Below, in pieces: positions 7,540 to 15,641 of a DNA stretch of 64,000 nt. The position numbers and the translations under genes were made by a program. The first letter of the stretch is position 1; every line of letters starts with the position of its first letter. The notes beneath the pieces were generated by a model that did no database searches, was not told where the DNA came from, and worked only from the letters and a program-made list of their open reading frames with translations. The stretch is taken from the NCBI GenBank assembly GCA_937931205.1, contig CALHBF010000001.1:186001-250000 (forward strand), written 5' to 3'. The stretch comes from an uncultured Bacteriovoracaceae bacterium (lineage in GTDB: Bacteria; Bdellovibrionota; Bacteriovoracia; Bacteriovoracales; Bacteriovoracaceae).

Positions 7540-10254
7540 TTAATGAGGTCTTAGTTCAATTTTTTCAGTTTGGATAATTTTCCCTTTACGGACAAATTCC
7601 ATTGTCAGCTCAATCACTTCAGATTTCGCACTGTCTTTAAAGACATAACTGAATTTGATATTTTTCTTTGCACCCATATTCATTGGGGCAACTCCTTCAA
7701 GAGAGTTTTTAAGATCAATGTGCTCACTTCCCTTCACGACATTTAATCTTACTTCCAGCTCATCTTTAAGGCCTTCAAAGCGAGGGCTTAAATCAGCACT
7801 GAGAGTATGGATTAAAAATCTGCGCAGCACACTTCTAATCGCAGGCGTTTGATCCACATTAAGAGCAACAGTCTGAGTCGGATTGGCCGCTACTTTTTTC
7901 TCAAAAGTAATGACCTCAGTTCTCATACTTCTATACTTATCCCCTGGAAGTGTTGCCTCCACTTGAACCTTAACCGTCTGAGCAGTTAGGGCATTGGAAG
8001 AGATACGAACAACTGGACCATTAACGTTCACGACACTTGATCCAGGAATTTCAGCAGTTCGCACATTCGAAGAAACTGTTTGTGCCAATTCTGTATTTAA
8101 GATTTTAAAAGTTGCGACCCCAGATTTGCCTTTACCTAAGTTTCTTAAAGATACTCCTAAGGTAATTTCTGAGCCAGCAATAAGCTCTTCATCAAACTTG
8201 ATACCTGTCATCGTAAGAAGAGCATTTTTACTTAAAAATTCTCTTAACTCGGCCGGAACTTCACTTTTCACACGACGCTTTTCACTTTCAACAAACTCTG
8301 GGTAAGAGTGATCAAACTGTGCACGATATGCTTCTTTAAACATAACGGCCTTACCTTGCTCAACACCAAAATCGTGAGTAACGGCATAGGCCTTATCATA
8401 AGAACTCTTATAATGAGCGCCGATCACTTCCCCATATTTTGTCTCAAAAGACTTTTCAAAAAAGTCAGAGAAACTATCTAGATATGTTTCATAAGCGTGT
8501 TCTTCGAAAACATTAGCGTAATGAGTTTTAAAACTATCCTCACAGGCCTTCTTAAAATCACTCACACCTTTATAAACGGCCGAGCAGTTCACTTGATCAA
8601 GTGGATACTTCGTTTGCTGAGCATAAGAAGTCGTGGCATTGGCAGCTTCTTGGTGCTTCGTCTTGGCCTGCTTCTCATCTTTTTGAAACTGAACAATCAC
8701 AGGATCATAATCAGTTAAAAGATCTAAAGAAGCTTCTCTTTCATCATCACTTAACTCAAATTGCTTCTTGGAAACTTCACGATACATCAACGACTCTTGC
8801 GAACGAGTCAGAAGTGCTTTTTGGATACTTGATGGTTTCTGAATCTCCAGACGTACTTCTTCTTCAAAATACTGAGGACGAATGACTGATTCAACAAAAC
8901 TTTGAGCAGAATTAAAGGCATCTTTTTTGGCCTCTTCTTGAGCTTCAGTTTTCGGAGAATTGTAACCAGTTTGATAACCGATCTGATACCCTTCTACTTC
9001 CGCTCTCATCGCTCCCCAAAGATTCCCTTGGGCCTTTGAGAGCATATCCCCCATGGTCCTACCTAGAGACTCACCACGAGTTTTAGCATCTTTTACACCT
9101 TGTTCACTACCACGGTTGGCGGCAGTAACAACTTGCCCCTGACCTAAACTTTGTGCTTCCTCATGGTAGCGAGAGTAAAGATTAAAACGATTTAAATATT
9201 GATCATAGGCCGCTTCTGCTACTGTTGTCTGAGAACGTACATCATTTTCAGCAACTCTTAACTCATTAGCTGCTTGGCGTAGACGATTTTGAGCATTGCG
9301 AATTTCCTGATCCAGCTGATATTGGTTTTGCTCAACACTTCTTCTTCTAGACTCGAGGTTACTCACCTCAATGCGGATACTCGACATTCTTCTTTCAGTA
9401 TTTGTGAGGTTATTTCTAGTAATACGAAGAGAATCATTGAGCTGATTATATTCTCTTTGAATTTGCGCCAACTGTTGCTCTAACACTCTCAATCTTTGAG
9501 ACTCACGATCGAATTGAGCTTGAGCCATTCTCACTTCGTTTTCTTTTCCTGAAACTTGCATAGTCAATTGCTGTGCACGCATCTGATGATTGCTGACTGC
9601 ACTTGATTTGCGAGAAACATCTGATTCTAGAGAAAACTGCCTCTGTCTAAGTCCAGATAACTGGGCCTCCTGATGAGGAGTCCTGTTAGGAGTTGAAGAC
9701 AGGCGCATCACTTCAGATCGAACTTGATTCAATTCATTTTGAGCAGTACGAAGTTCATATTGAGCAGAGTTAAGCTGGCGAACTTCATTATTGAGGGTAT
9801 TACGAATACTTTGTAATTCGCGATCAGCACGTCCAATCTGATCTCTCAGAGGACTTAGTCGTCTCGTCTCAATGTCTACATCTCGGCGCATACGCTCATA
9901 ATCAGATTGTGATCTGCTCGCTCGAGCTGCCAGCTCTCTCTCCTCTCTTCTTAAACGATCAAACTGATAGTTAAGCTGAGTAGATTCTTGAGAGAGATTA
10001 CGAAGGGAAATGTTGATGTTATTAAGCTCAGTAGAGTTATTTTGATAAGTCGAATTCAAGCGATTCAACTGATCTGACAAAGACCTAACTTCACTTACGA
10101 GTGCATTCATCTGACGGGTCAAAGACTCCAGAGTTTGATTTTCCTGCTGATACAGTCTTTCAAAATAAGGGTAGTTAATTTCATCTGGATAAGTGGAAGC
10201 AAAGACAGGAAGGCAAAAGAGACTCAGAACAGCTAGACGTGATAATTGTTTCAT
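7540..10254 (-). CDS. Large periplasmic coiled-coil protein of unknown function
   Basis: 904 residues. Residues 1-19 (MKQLSRLAVLSLFCLPVFA) are a signal peptide. Residues of about 30-370 form a very long heptad-rich coiled coil dominated by Q, R, N, L and S, which would span tens of nanometres if rod-shaped. A glycine-containing stretch (residues about 375-455, with GSEQGVKDAKTRGESLG) and a charged helical region follow. The last 250 residues look beta-rich and resemble a CARDB/NEW3-like fold (GSEITLGVSLRNLGKG). CGGAGGATAG is a strong ribosome site. No family is recognised. Its architecture suggests a periplasmic rod or scaffold. Confidence 0.85.
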   Translation of the reverse strand: MKQLSRLAVLSLFCLPVFASTYPDEINYPYFERLYQQENQTLESLTRQMNALVSEVRSLSDQLNRLNSTYQNNSTELNNINISLRNLSQESTQLNYQFDRLRREERELAARASRSQSDYERMRRDVDIETRRLSPLRDQIGRADRELQSIRNTLNNEVRQLNSAQYELRTAQNELNQVRSEVMRLSSTPNRTPHQEAQLSGLRQRQFSLESDVSRKSSAVSNHQMRAQQLTMQVSGKENEVRMAQAQFDRESQRLRVLEQQLAQIQREYNQLNDSLRITRNNLTNTERRMSSIRIEVSNLESRRRSVEQNQYQLDQEIRNAQNRLRQAANELRVAENDVRSQTTVAEAAYDQYLNRFNLYSRYHEEAQSLGQGQVVTAANRGSEQGVKDAKTRGESLGRTMGDMLSKAQGNLWGAMRAEVEGYQIGYQTGYNSPKTEAQEEAKKDAFNSAQSFVESVIRPQYFEEEVRLEIQKPSSIQKALLTRSQESLMYREVSKKQFELSDDEREASLDLLTDYDPVIVQFQKDEKQAKTKHQEAANATTSYAQQTKYPLDQVNCSAVYKGVSDFKKACEDSFKTHYANVFEEHAYETYLDSFSDFFEKSFETKYGEVIGAHYKSSYDKAYAVTHDFGVEQGKAVMFKEAYRAQFDHSYPEFVESEKRRVKSEVPAELREFLSKNALLTMTGIKFDEELIAGSEITLGVSLRNLGKGKSGVATFKILNTELAQTVSSNVRTAEIPGSSVVNVNGPVVRISSNALTAQTVKVQVEATLPGDKYRSMRTEVITFEKKVAANPTQTVALNVDQTPAIRSVLRRFLIHTLSADLSPRFEGLKDELEVRLNVVKGSEHIDLKNSLEGVAPMNMGAKKNIKFSYVFKDSAKSEVIELTMEFVRKGKIIQTEKIELRPH

Positions 10255-10333
10255 CTATCCTCCGGAATAAGATCTGCTACTTCCCTTATTTCACATGGAA
10301 AATCGTTTTTCAAACACTATAACATCTAGAATT

Positions 10334-11128
10334 TTAAAATTGTCTTACACTGAAAATTTGAAATGGTTTTTCGAGACGTCCTTCATGAAGGAGTTCAAAA
10401 GATGAGAGCTGATTTTCGATGATTTCTCGAGTCCATTTGCCTCGAACAACCACTCTGATAGGCCTGCGGGCACTTAACCCTTCGATTTCTCTTAAGGTTT
10501 TGAGGATATCCTCTACTCTTCCAAAGTCATAGATAAAATAAACATCGGCCAAAGGAAGACTAAATTGTGAACTGCCCAGATCCACACTTAAGAGTTTAGA
10601 GTTTTTAAATCCATACTTGGCAAAAACTCGATTCCCTTCGTTAACCCTCTCTTTAACAAACTCATAGCCCGTAAAAAAATTCTTCGGATACAAACCTCCG
10701 ATAAGAACCCCAATTCTTCCATAGGCAGCCCCTAAATCTACCACTTCCTGATAAGGACGAAGTTTTAGGAGAGCAAGGATTCGGTAGATATCACAGTAAG
10801 GAGTTTGCAAGGTTTCGTTATCAAGACCCACCCATGTCTGCACACCTTCATGGAGTTTGGGCCCCCAGGTCTCGTGATTGCCATCTGGATCAAATCCACT
10901 GGCCTCGTAAACCAGCATCTCCTCAACAAAGGAAACCCTGAAATCTAAAATCTTATCGATGTATTTGGAATGCTGAAGTTTAAAAGCTGTATTGGTTTTT
11001 GGGCTTTTAAAAAAATCGTGATCCATGAGGGAACTCAGAATTTCCTCATGACTTGCCCCTCGCTGAATCATATTCTGAAAGTCAGCGAGAGACTTGAATC
11101 TTTTTTTATCAAAAAGACTTAATTGCAT
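10334..11128 (-). CDS. Class I SAM-dependent methyltransferase-like protein
   Basis: 264 residues, cytoplasmic. The central region has the SAM-binding motif I pattern VVDLGAAYGRIGVLIG (about residues 131-146), followed by an acidic end of strand two (GYEFVKERV) and a later LADVYFIYDFGRVEDIL. The layout recalls DOT1-like or small-molecule methyltransferases; the target is unknown. Its start overlaps the end of the small HMA protein gene by 10 bases, so the two are co-transcribed. Substrate assignment is not possible from sequence. Confidence 0.75.
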   Translation of the reverse strand: MQLSLFDKKRFKSLADFQNMIQRGASHEEILSSLMDHDFFKSPKTNTAFKLQHSKYIDKILDFRVSFVEEMLVYEASGFDPDGNHETWGPKLHEGVQTWVGLDNETLQTPYCDIYRILALLKLRPYQEVVDLGAAYGRIGVLIGGLYPKNFFTGYEFVKERVNEGNRVFAKYGFKNSKLLSVDLGSSQFSLPLADVYFIYDFGRVEDILKTLREIEGLSARRPIRVVVRGKWTREIIENQLSSFELLHEGRLEKPFQIFSVRQF

Positions 11129-11307
11129 ACAGTGGCGTCAAATCCGATTTCACTTAGAGCGCGAATAACCTCTTCTGGTTTCTTATTCTCCACCTCAATA
11201 ACCTTATTCTTTAAATCAACTTTTACAGTCGTATCTTTTAGTTTCTCTTTAATCGATTTTTCACAGTGTCCACAATTCATATCCGGTACACTAAATTTAG
11301 TCGCCAT
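11119..11307 (-). CDS. Heavy-metal-associated (HMA) domain protein, copper-chaperone-like
   Basis: 62 residues starting at the ATG at 11307 (MATKFSVPDMNCGHCEKSI). I chose this start over the track's 11337 because CAGGAG lies about 9 bases upstream and because HMA chaperones normally start just before the metal loop. The MxCxxC motif is MNCGHC and the length fits CopZ-like chaperones that bind Cu(I) with two cysteines. The gene overlaps both neighbours and forms a tight three-gene set. No copper ATPase or regulator is visible nearby, so its partner is unknown. Confidence 0.85.
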   Translation of the reverse strand: MATKFSVPDMNCGHCEKSIKEKLKDTTVKVDLKNKVIEVENKKPEEVIRALSEIGFDATVCN

Positions 11308-11617
11308 TTTTTTTCTCCTGTTCATTTTCCAGTTCAATTAAAAATCTACGCAGTTTCTGAACTCCACTTAAAGTCGCTTCCTCTGCACTGCTTAATCTAT
11401 AAATAATGGCCACATGCTTAAAAATTTTATGAGATTCTTTATGTATAATATCAACTTCTGCATGGTACTCTCGGGCCACTCGATTCACGGTGATCCTACC
11501 CATCAGATAGGGATTATTTTCGAGATCAATATAGTTTTCTAAAGGAAATTCTACCATAGATTCATCTGATACTTTAGACTTAAAATTGTCAATGAGATTG
11601 CTTGAAGGAGAAATCAT
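11297..11617 (-). CDS. Small protein of unknown function upstream of the HMA gene
   Basis: 106 residues, charged, no signal peptide and no recognised motif; the C-terminus is strongly acidic and basic by turns (ELENEQEKKNGD). The annotated ATG at 11617 overlaps, on the opposite strand, the start of the divergent gene at 11616 and has no ribosome site. The true start may be the internal ATG giving MVEFPLENYI. It leads a run of overlapping genes with the HMA protein and the methyltransferase-like protein. Confidence 0.6.
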   Translation of the reverse strand: MISPSSNLIDNFKSKVSDESMVEFPLENYIDLENNPYLMGRITVNRVAREYHAEVDIIHKESHKIFKHVAIIYRLSSAEEATLSGVQKLRRFLIELENEQEKKNGD

Positions 11618-12140
11618 GAATTCATTAGAATCCCAGTTTCAAAATCTTAATTTGTTTTGCCAAATGAATTGGGACGAAGTGACAACAGAGTATGAAAATT
11701 TTTATCTAGAACTCTCCTTTCCTGAGTATCTTCAGCAAAAGGCGCAAGAAGGCGATTGTCCAGATTACCTTTATGAATTGGCCTATTTTGAAATGGCGCT
11801 CTATCAAGTGAAAAATGAGAAACTGGTCTACCCTTATATTCCTGGTATTTACCTAAATCCTTCCTGCGTTTTTTTAAGTTTTGAATACAACATCCCTTCG
11901 ATGATTGACTTGGCCCGTAATGGCTCACCTGCCCTTATTGAAAAGGACTGCTTCATCTGCTGTTTTCAAAATACCCTAGGTGAAGTGAAGGCATTGGAAT
12001 TAACAGAACAGGATCTGCAGGCACTAAAACTGCTGGAGGATGGACCGGCCTTTGATTATGGAGTTTTTGAAAGCATTAATCCTGAGCTTTTAAGACAACT
12101 ATCCTCTAAAGAAATCATTCTCGATCTGTTAAAACTCTAA
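11616..12140 (+). CDS. Protein of unknown function, possibly HvfC/DUF2063-like
   Basis: 174 residues starting at 11616, where GAAGGAG precedes the ATG; the track's start at 11586 has no such site. No signal peptide. FPEYLQQKA and YLYELAYFEMALYQV near residues 30-65 faintly recall the N-terminal part of HvfC/DUF2063 proteins, which accompany copper- or RiPP-type maturation systems. The neighbouring HMA protein makes this tempting, but the resemblance is weak and no precursor peptide or DUF692 partner is visible. It should be treated as unknown. Confidence 0.65.
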   Translation: MNSLESQFQNLNLFCQMNWDEVTTEYENFYLELSFPEYLQQKAQEGDCPDYLYELAYFEMALYQVKNEKLVYPYIPGIYLNPSCVFLSFEYNIPSMIDLARNGSPALIEKDCFICCFQNTLGEVKALELTEQDLQALKLLEDGPAFDYGVFESINPELLRQLSSKEIILDLLKL

Positions 12141-12151
12141 TTTTATCAATT

Positions 12152-12200
12152 TTCCTATTATTCCCCCGTCATTTTTTCCGATAGGAATATGACGGGGAAT
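12152..12200 (+). promoter_or_regulatory. Interleaved inverted repeats with pseudoknot topology over the ribosome site
   Basis: Arm A is TTCCTAT (12152-12158) with ATAGGAA (12181-12187). Arm B is ATTCCCCCGTCAT (12160-12172) with ATGACGGGGAAT (12189-12200), which pairs except for one extra C. The order A5'-B5'-A3'-B3' is that of an H-type pseudoknot. The 3' arm of B contains the GGGG that would be the ribosome site of the gene starting at 12203. No T-run follows, so it is not a simple terminator. Confidence 0.45.
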
Positions 12201-12202
12201 TC

Positions 12203-12724
12203 ATGAAACTTATCTTCTCTCTTACATGTCTTTTATTAAGTTGCTCAGCACTAGCAATGGAACTCAAATATGAGGGCCACTCGCTGTTCGTTGAAATTCC
12301 TCAAAAATGGCAAATGGGTAAAGATCTTTTCGGCATCCCTTATACTTTTTTCTCTCCCCAGGAAAATGGCCAGCGCTCAAACATCTCTTTTGCGCCAACG
12401 GGAGCTGAGCTTGAGTTGGATGTAGCAGTACTCAAAAAAAATCAAAAAGATTACCAGGAAAATAAAAAGAAATGGTCTGAAACCCATAGCGCAACTCTCC
12501 TAGGCTTTATTCCCTATCAGAGTTACCTCAACAAAAATGATCATCGGGTTCACACCATTGGATTTAGTTACAGTCATCGTGAAAAAAAATACATTGAGAA
12601 TAGTTTTTATCTTGAATGCAAAGGAAAAATTATTTTCTCAAAGAGTCTTCGCTTAGATGTTAATCAATCCCATCAGAAGTTTTTTGCAGAGATGATTAAT
12701 AGTCTTGATTGTGGAGTGATCTAA
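12203..12724 (+). CDS. Exported protein of unknown function
   Basis: 173 residues. Residues 1-18 (MKLIFSLTCLLLSCSALA) are a signal sequence. LLSC at 11-14 could be a lipobox, or ALA could be a signal peptidase I site; I cannot decide. The mature part starts MELKYEGHSLFVEIPQKW and looks like a small beta-rich domain with two late cysteines (LECKG and LDCGVI) that could form a disulfide. Its stop codon overlaps the start of the next gene (TAATG), so the two are coupled. No family recognised. Confidence 0.75.
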   Translation: MKLIFSLTCLLLSCSALAMELKYEGHSLFVEIPQKWQMGKDLFGIPYTFFSPQENGQRSNISFAPTGAELELDVAVLKKNQKDYQENKKKWSETHSATLLGFIPYQSYLNKNDHRVHTIGFSYSHREKKYIENSFYLECKGKIIFSKSLRLDVNQSHQKFFAEMINSLDCGVI

Positions 12725-14760
12725 TGAATATCATTTCATTACTCCTCACTTTCATTCTACTTACCAATTCTCTTCCTCTATGGGCAGACAATTCTAAAAA
12801 GACAGATGACTTGATCATTAAACTTGATCTCCTATCAAAGAATTTTCAGAAGAACTGTTTACCTGCCAACACAAAAAACATTGAACTTCATCTCAAACAG
12901 TACGGCCTGACCGAAGTTTGCTGGCAGATGATTACTGAAATTAATCATCTTGAATCTCAGCTCTCCCAACTTCATCCTGAACTTCAAGATAAGGTTAACT
13001 GCTCATCAGGAAACTGTGCTAATTACTCTGCTCCGTTAGTTAATCTTCCTAATTTGCCACTCACAACAGGCCCAGCTTGTTCAAGTGCCACGATCAAACA
13101 AAATCTTGCTGATTGCCCGGGTGATCTGGCCTGCTCGCTCTTAAGTACGACAACGACAATTCCCTATACTGATATTCAGCTGATCAAACCTGCTGATGTC
13201 TTTCCAAAGGGTTTAAATCCGGATCGCTGTACATCAAATGATAGCTGCACAACCCAAATTGCAACGGCCTTTGTGAGTTCAATCACTAAATTTTTCACCG
13301 GTACTTGGGATCTTCTTGTTTCGGCAGGAGGATACGCCAAAGAAAAAGTGGGAGACTTTTGGAAATGGGTCAGTAGTGCAGAAGACACATCTTCGGCCGC
13401 TCAGCTCGCTCTCGCGCAAGCTTCTGAAGACGAGGGTCTCTTTCAAATGCTTCGTAAAGATTTTACGGGAACGCTTTTTAAAATCTGGCAGGGCTTAATC
13501 GGCGGGATAAAAACCTGGCTTAAAGAAGATATCTTTTGCCAAAGATGGGAAGGTACTGCACACCGAAGTAAGTGTCTACAACCTACAGATGCTTTTGAAT
13601 GTGTGAGCTGTAAGGCCATGGTCAATGGAGTGTGTGCAATTGGAGGGGTTTTTGTCTCTGAAATTCTTCCCAGCTTCATTACTGGTGGACTTACCACTGC
13701 TGCAAAACATGGGGCCAATGCTGCAGCTCACTTTCTCAAAAACACTTTTAAAATAAGTGATAAAGCGATTGCTACCATTAAGACTTCCAAGGCTCTTAAA
13801 TCGAGCTTAGGAATCGCTGCCAAGATTGATCAGGCCGCTAAAGTAGGAACAATTCTTGCTAAGATTAACCAGTACTTCATTTCTCCAGCTCGAAAAGTGG
13901 CCAAAGTCTCTTTCATGCTTCTCTCTGGTATGATCAGAAACTCGAAGGCCTATATGGCGCAAACTTCAAGTGGTAAGTATATTGTTTTTGCCCAAGATGG
14001 ATTAAAGATGGCCGGTAAAGTGGCCCTTTATCCAATCGAAAATAACATGACCATTCTTTCATTCAAGCTTGGTCAACGAACATTTGATAAGGCCTTTAAG
14101 CTAGCGGCTCCGAGTCTGGCCAACAAAACAAGTGTGGCCTTGGCAGTGACATCTCACACCCCTGCTCTTGATGGAGTCCTCACTCGAATTGAAATTGGGC
14201 ATTTAAGAAAAACTAATACACTGGAACTTGAACGAGAACAGATTCGAATTATTCAAGGGAAACGTCCTGCCCTGGCAGCACGTGCCTTTGACACAAAAAA
14301 TCCAAGTTTTCCTGAGATCATCAGGACTGTTTATCCAGAACTCAATTACAGTGACCTTGCACGCTCTCTTAAACCTGAGCAAATCTTAGCGCAAGAAAAA
14401 GATCTTTATTTACAGATAACCAAAATAAAATCCACTGAGCTTCAAAAAAGCATGATGCACAAATATCAAAAGCTCATCGTTGAATCGAAACAGCGCAAAG
14501 CTCTTCTCAAAGATCAACCCAACTATAAAGAAGTCATTGATAATACCCACCTCAGTCCTATTACCAGAGGGGCCCGAGGAATCCAGATTACCGGGAAATT
14601 GATTACCAATGCCCAACATCGAAAAAAGCTAGAAGAAGGAATTCGTAATGCGATGAATTTCTCTTGGGGGAAAAAAGAGTCGGTTCTTGTTGGCGCTGGC
14701 TTTACTGTCCCAGAAGCGCAAAAACTGATGAGATATGGTATCGTCGGCATGCCTCCCTAA
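12724..14760 (+). CDS. Large cysteine-rich exported protein of unknown function
   Basis: I place the start at 12724 (MNIISLLLTFILLTNSLPLWA, a clear signal peptide with GGAG upstream), not the track's 12709, giving 678 residues. The first 330 residues of the mature protein hold over a dozen cysteines, many in short pairs (NCSSGNC, CTSNDSC, CVSCKAMVNGVC), suggesting disulfides in an oxidising compartment. A hydrophobic stretch near residue 300-320 may be a membrane segment or buried core. The C-terminal 200 residues are basic and helical, ending with EAQKLMRYGIVGMPP. It is coupled to the small exported protein before it. I do not recognise it. Confidence 0.8.
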   Translation: MNIISLLLTFILLTNSLPLWADNSKKTDDLIIKLDLLSKNFQKNCLPANTKNIELHLKQYGLTEVCWQMITEINHLESQLSQLHPELQDKVNCSSGNCANYSAPLVNLPNLPLTTGPACSSATIKQNLADCPGDLACSLLSTTTTIPYTDIQLIKPADVFPKGLNPDRCTSNDSCTTQIATAFVSSITKFFTGTWDLLVSAGGYAKEKVGDFWKWVSSAEDTSSAAQLALAQASEDEGLFQMLRKDFTGTLFKIWQGLIGGIKTWLKEDIFCQRWEGTAHRSKCLQPTDAFECVSCKAMVNGVCAIGGVFVSEILPSFITGGLTTAAKHGANAAAHFLKNTFKISDKAIATIKTSKALKSSLGIAAKIDQAAKVGTILAKINQYFISPARKVAKVSFMLLSGMIRNSKAYMAQTSSGKYIVFAQDGLKMAGKVALYPIENNMTILSFKLGQRTFDKAFKLAAPSLANKTSVALAVTSHTPALDGVLTRIEIGHLRKTNTLELEREQIRIIQGKRPALAARAFDTKNPSFPEIIRTVYPELNYSDLARSLKPEQILAQEKDLYLQITKIKSTELQKSMMHKYQKLIVESKQRKALLKDQPNYKEVIDNTHLSPITRGARGIQITGKLITNAQHRKKLEEGIRNAMNFSWGKKESVLVGAGFTVPEAQKLMRYGIVGMPP

Positions 14761-14785
14761 CTAGCTGATTTTTTGCTTCTGTCTC

Positions 14786-14812
14786 TGAGGTGAAAAATCG
14801 TTTCATACCTCA
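14786..14812 (+). terminator. Weak hairpin after the cysteine-rich protein gene
   Basis: TGAGGTGAAA pairs with TTTC-AT-ACCTCA around a short loop, 25 bases after the stop. It has an AT bulge and no clean T-run, so its terminator role is uncertain. Confidence 0.25.
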
Positions 14813-14860
14813 AACAATTTCTACAAAATGAGGCATTTTTAGCCCTATTTGTTTTCTTAA

Positions 14861-14895
14861 TTTGTACCTGACATCTTGTACAAATCTGGTACTCT
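14861..14895 (+). promoter_or_regulatory. sdh promoter with an overlapping operator-like dyad
   Basis: CTGACA (14868-14873) and TACTCT (14890-14895) are 16 bases apart and resemble a sigma-70 promoter about 65 bases before sdhC. The -35 box sits inside a perfect dyad, TTTGTAC (14861-14867) and GTACAAA (14878-14884), separated by 10 bases. A dimeric regulator bound here would cover the -35 region. Which regulator is unknown. Confidence 0.45.
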
Positions 14896-14959
14896 AGTTT
14901 CAATTATTCCTTAAAGTTATCAATCCGAAATTTTTTCATTTTGAAAGGGAGCTCTCTGT

Positions 14960-15640
14960 ATGATGACAAATGCTGTTAGTCATTACTGTCGATCTTCCAT
15001 CGGTAGAAAACATCTTATGGCCCTCACTGGTCTTGCCCTTTGCGGATTCCTTGTTGGTCACCTTGCTGGAAACTTTCTACTCATGGTTGGTCCCGATGCC
15101 TTTAACCTCTACGGTTACAAATTATTCTCTTTAGGATCTTTGTTGTACGTAATTGAGGCTGGTCTTGGTCTAGTTTTTCTTGTTCACTTAGGTCTTGCTA
15201 TCAAGTTAACAATTGAAAATAAAAAGGCCCGTGGTCCTCAAGCTTACCACATGAAAGTGAGAACTGGTCGTGGAACGACGTTCATGTCTCAGACAATGCC
15301 ATACACTGGTCTTGTTCTTCTTGTTTTCATCATTCTTCACCTTATGAATCTTAAATTTGGTGCTTACTACTCAACAACAGTTGATGGCATCGAGATGAGA
15401 GATCTTTATCGTGTGACGATGGAATTCTTTACAAGCATCGGAAACGTTGTTTGGTACTCATTTGCAATGATCTGTGCTGCCCTTCACACGGCCCACGGTT
15501 TTGCTTCTGCTTTCCAATCTCTTGGACTAAACCACCCTCGTTTCTATCCAGCTATTAAAAAAATTAGTTACCTATACGCTATCGTGATTGGTGGAGGCTT
15601 TGCTTTCATTTCAATTTGGGCGCACTTAAAGGGAGTTTAA
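14960..15640 (+). CDS. sdhC: Succinate dehydrogenase cytochrome b subunit
   Basis: 226 residues with about five hydrophobic segments, matching the single-subunit b558-type membrane anchor used with SdhA and SdhB in Bacteroidetes, Chlamydiae and many former Deltaproteobacteria. The start region [25 protein letters not shown] and a following HLAGN are typical. Several membrane histidines (HLAGN, HLGLAI, HLMNL, HTAHG) could bind haem. AAAGGGAG is the ribosome site. It reduces quinone using electrons from SdhAB, and is separated from sdhA by a single base. Confidence 0.93.
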   Translation: MMTNAVSHYCRSSIGRKHLMALTGLALCGFLVGHLAGNFLLMVGPDAFNLYGYKLFSLGSLLYVIEAGLGLVFLVHLGLAIKLTIENKKARGPQAYHMKVRTGRGTTFMSQTMPYTGLVLLVFIILHLMNLKFGAYYSTTVDGIEMRDLYRVTMEFFTSIGNVVWYSFAMICAALHTAHGFASAFQSLGLNHPRFYPAIKKISYLYAIVIGGGFAFISIWAHLKGV

Positions 15641-15641
15641 G

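Noticed and set aside
7655-9483. Several + strand ORFs inside the coiled-coil gene
   Set aside because: They run antisense to a long, well-supported gene with repetitive codons, have no ribosome sites and encode low-complexity serine/leucine-rich shadows.
12177-12184. TCCGATAG as a sigma-28 -10 box before 12203
   Set aside because: The base block 11 bases upstream (TTATTCCC) does not resemble TAAAGTTT, and the site falls inside the interleaved repeats.
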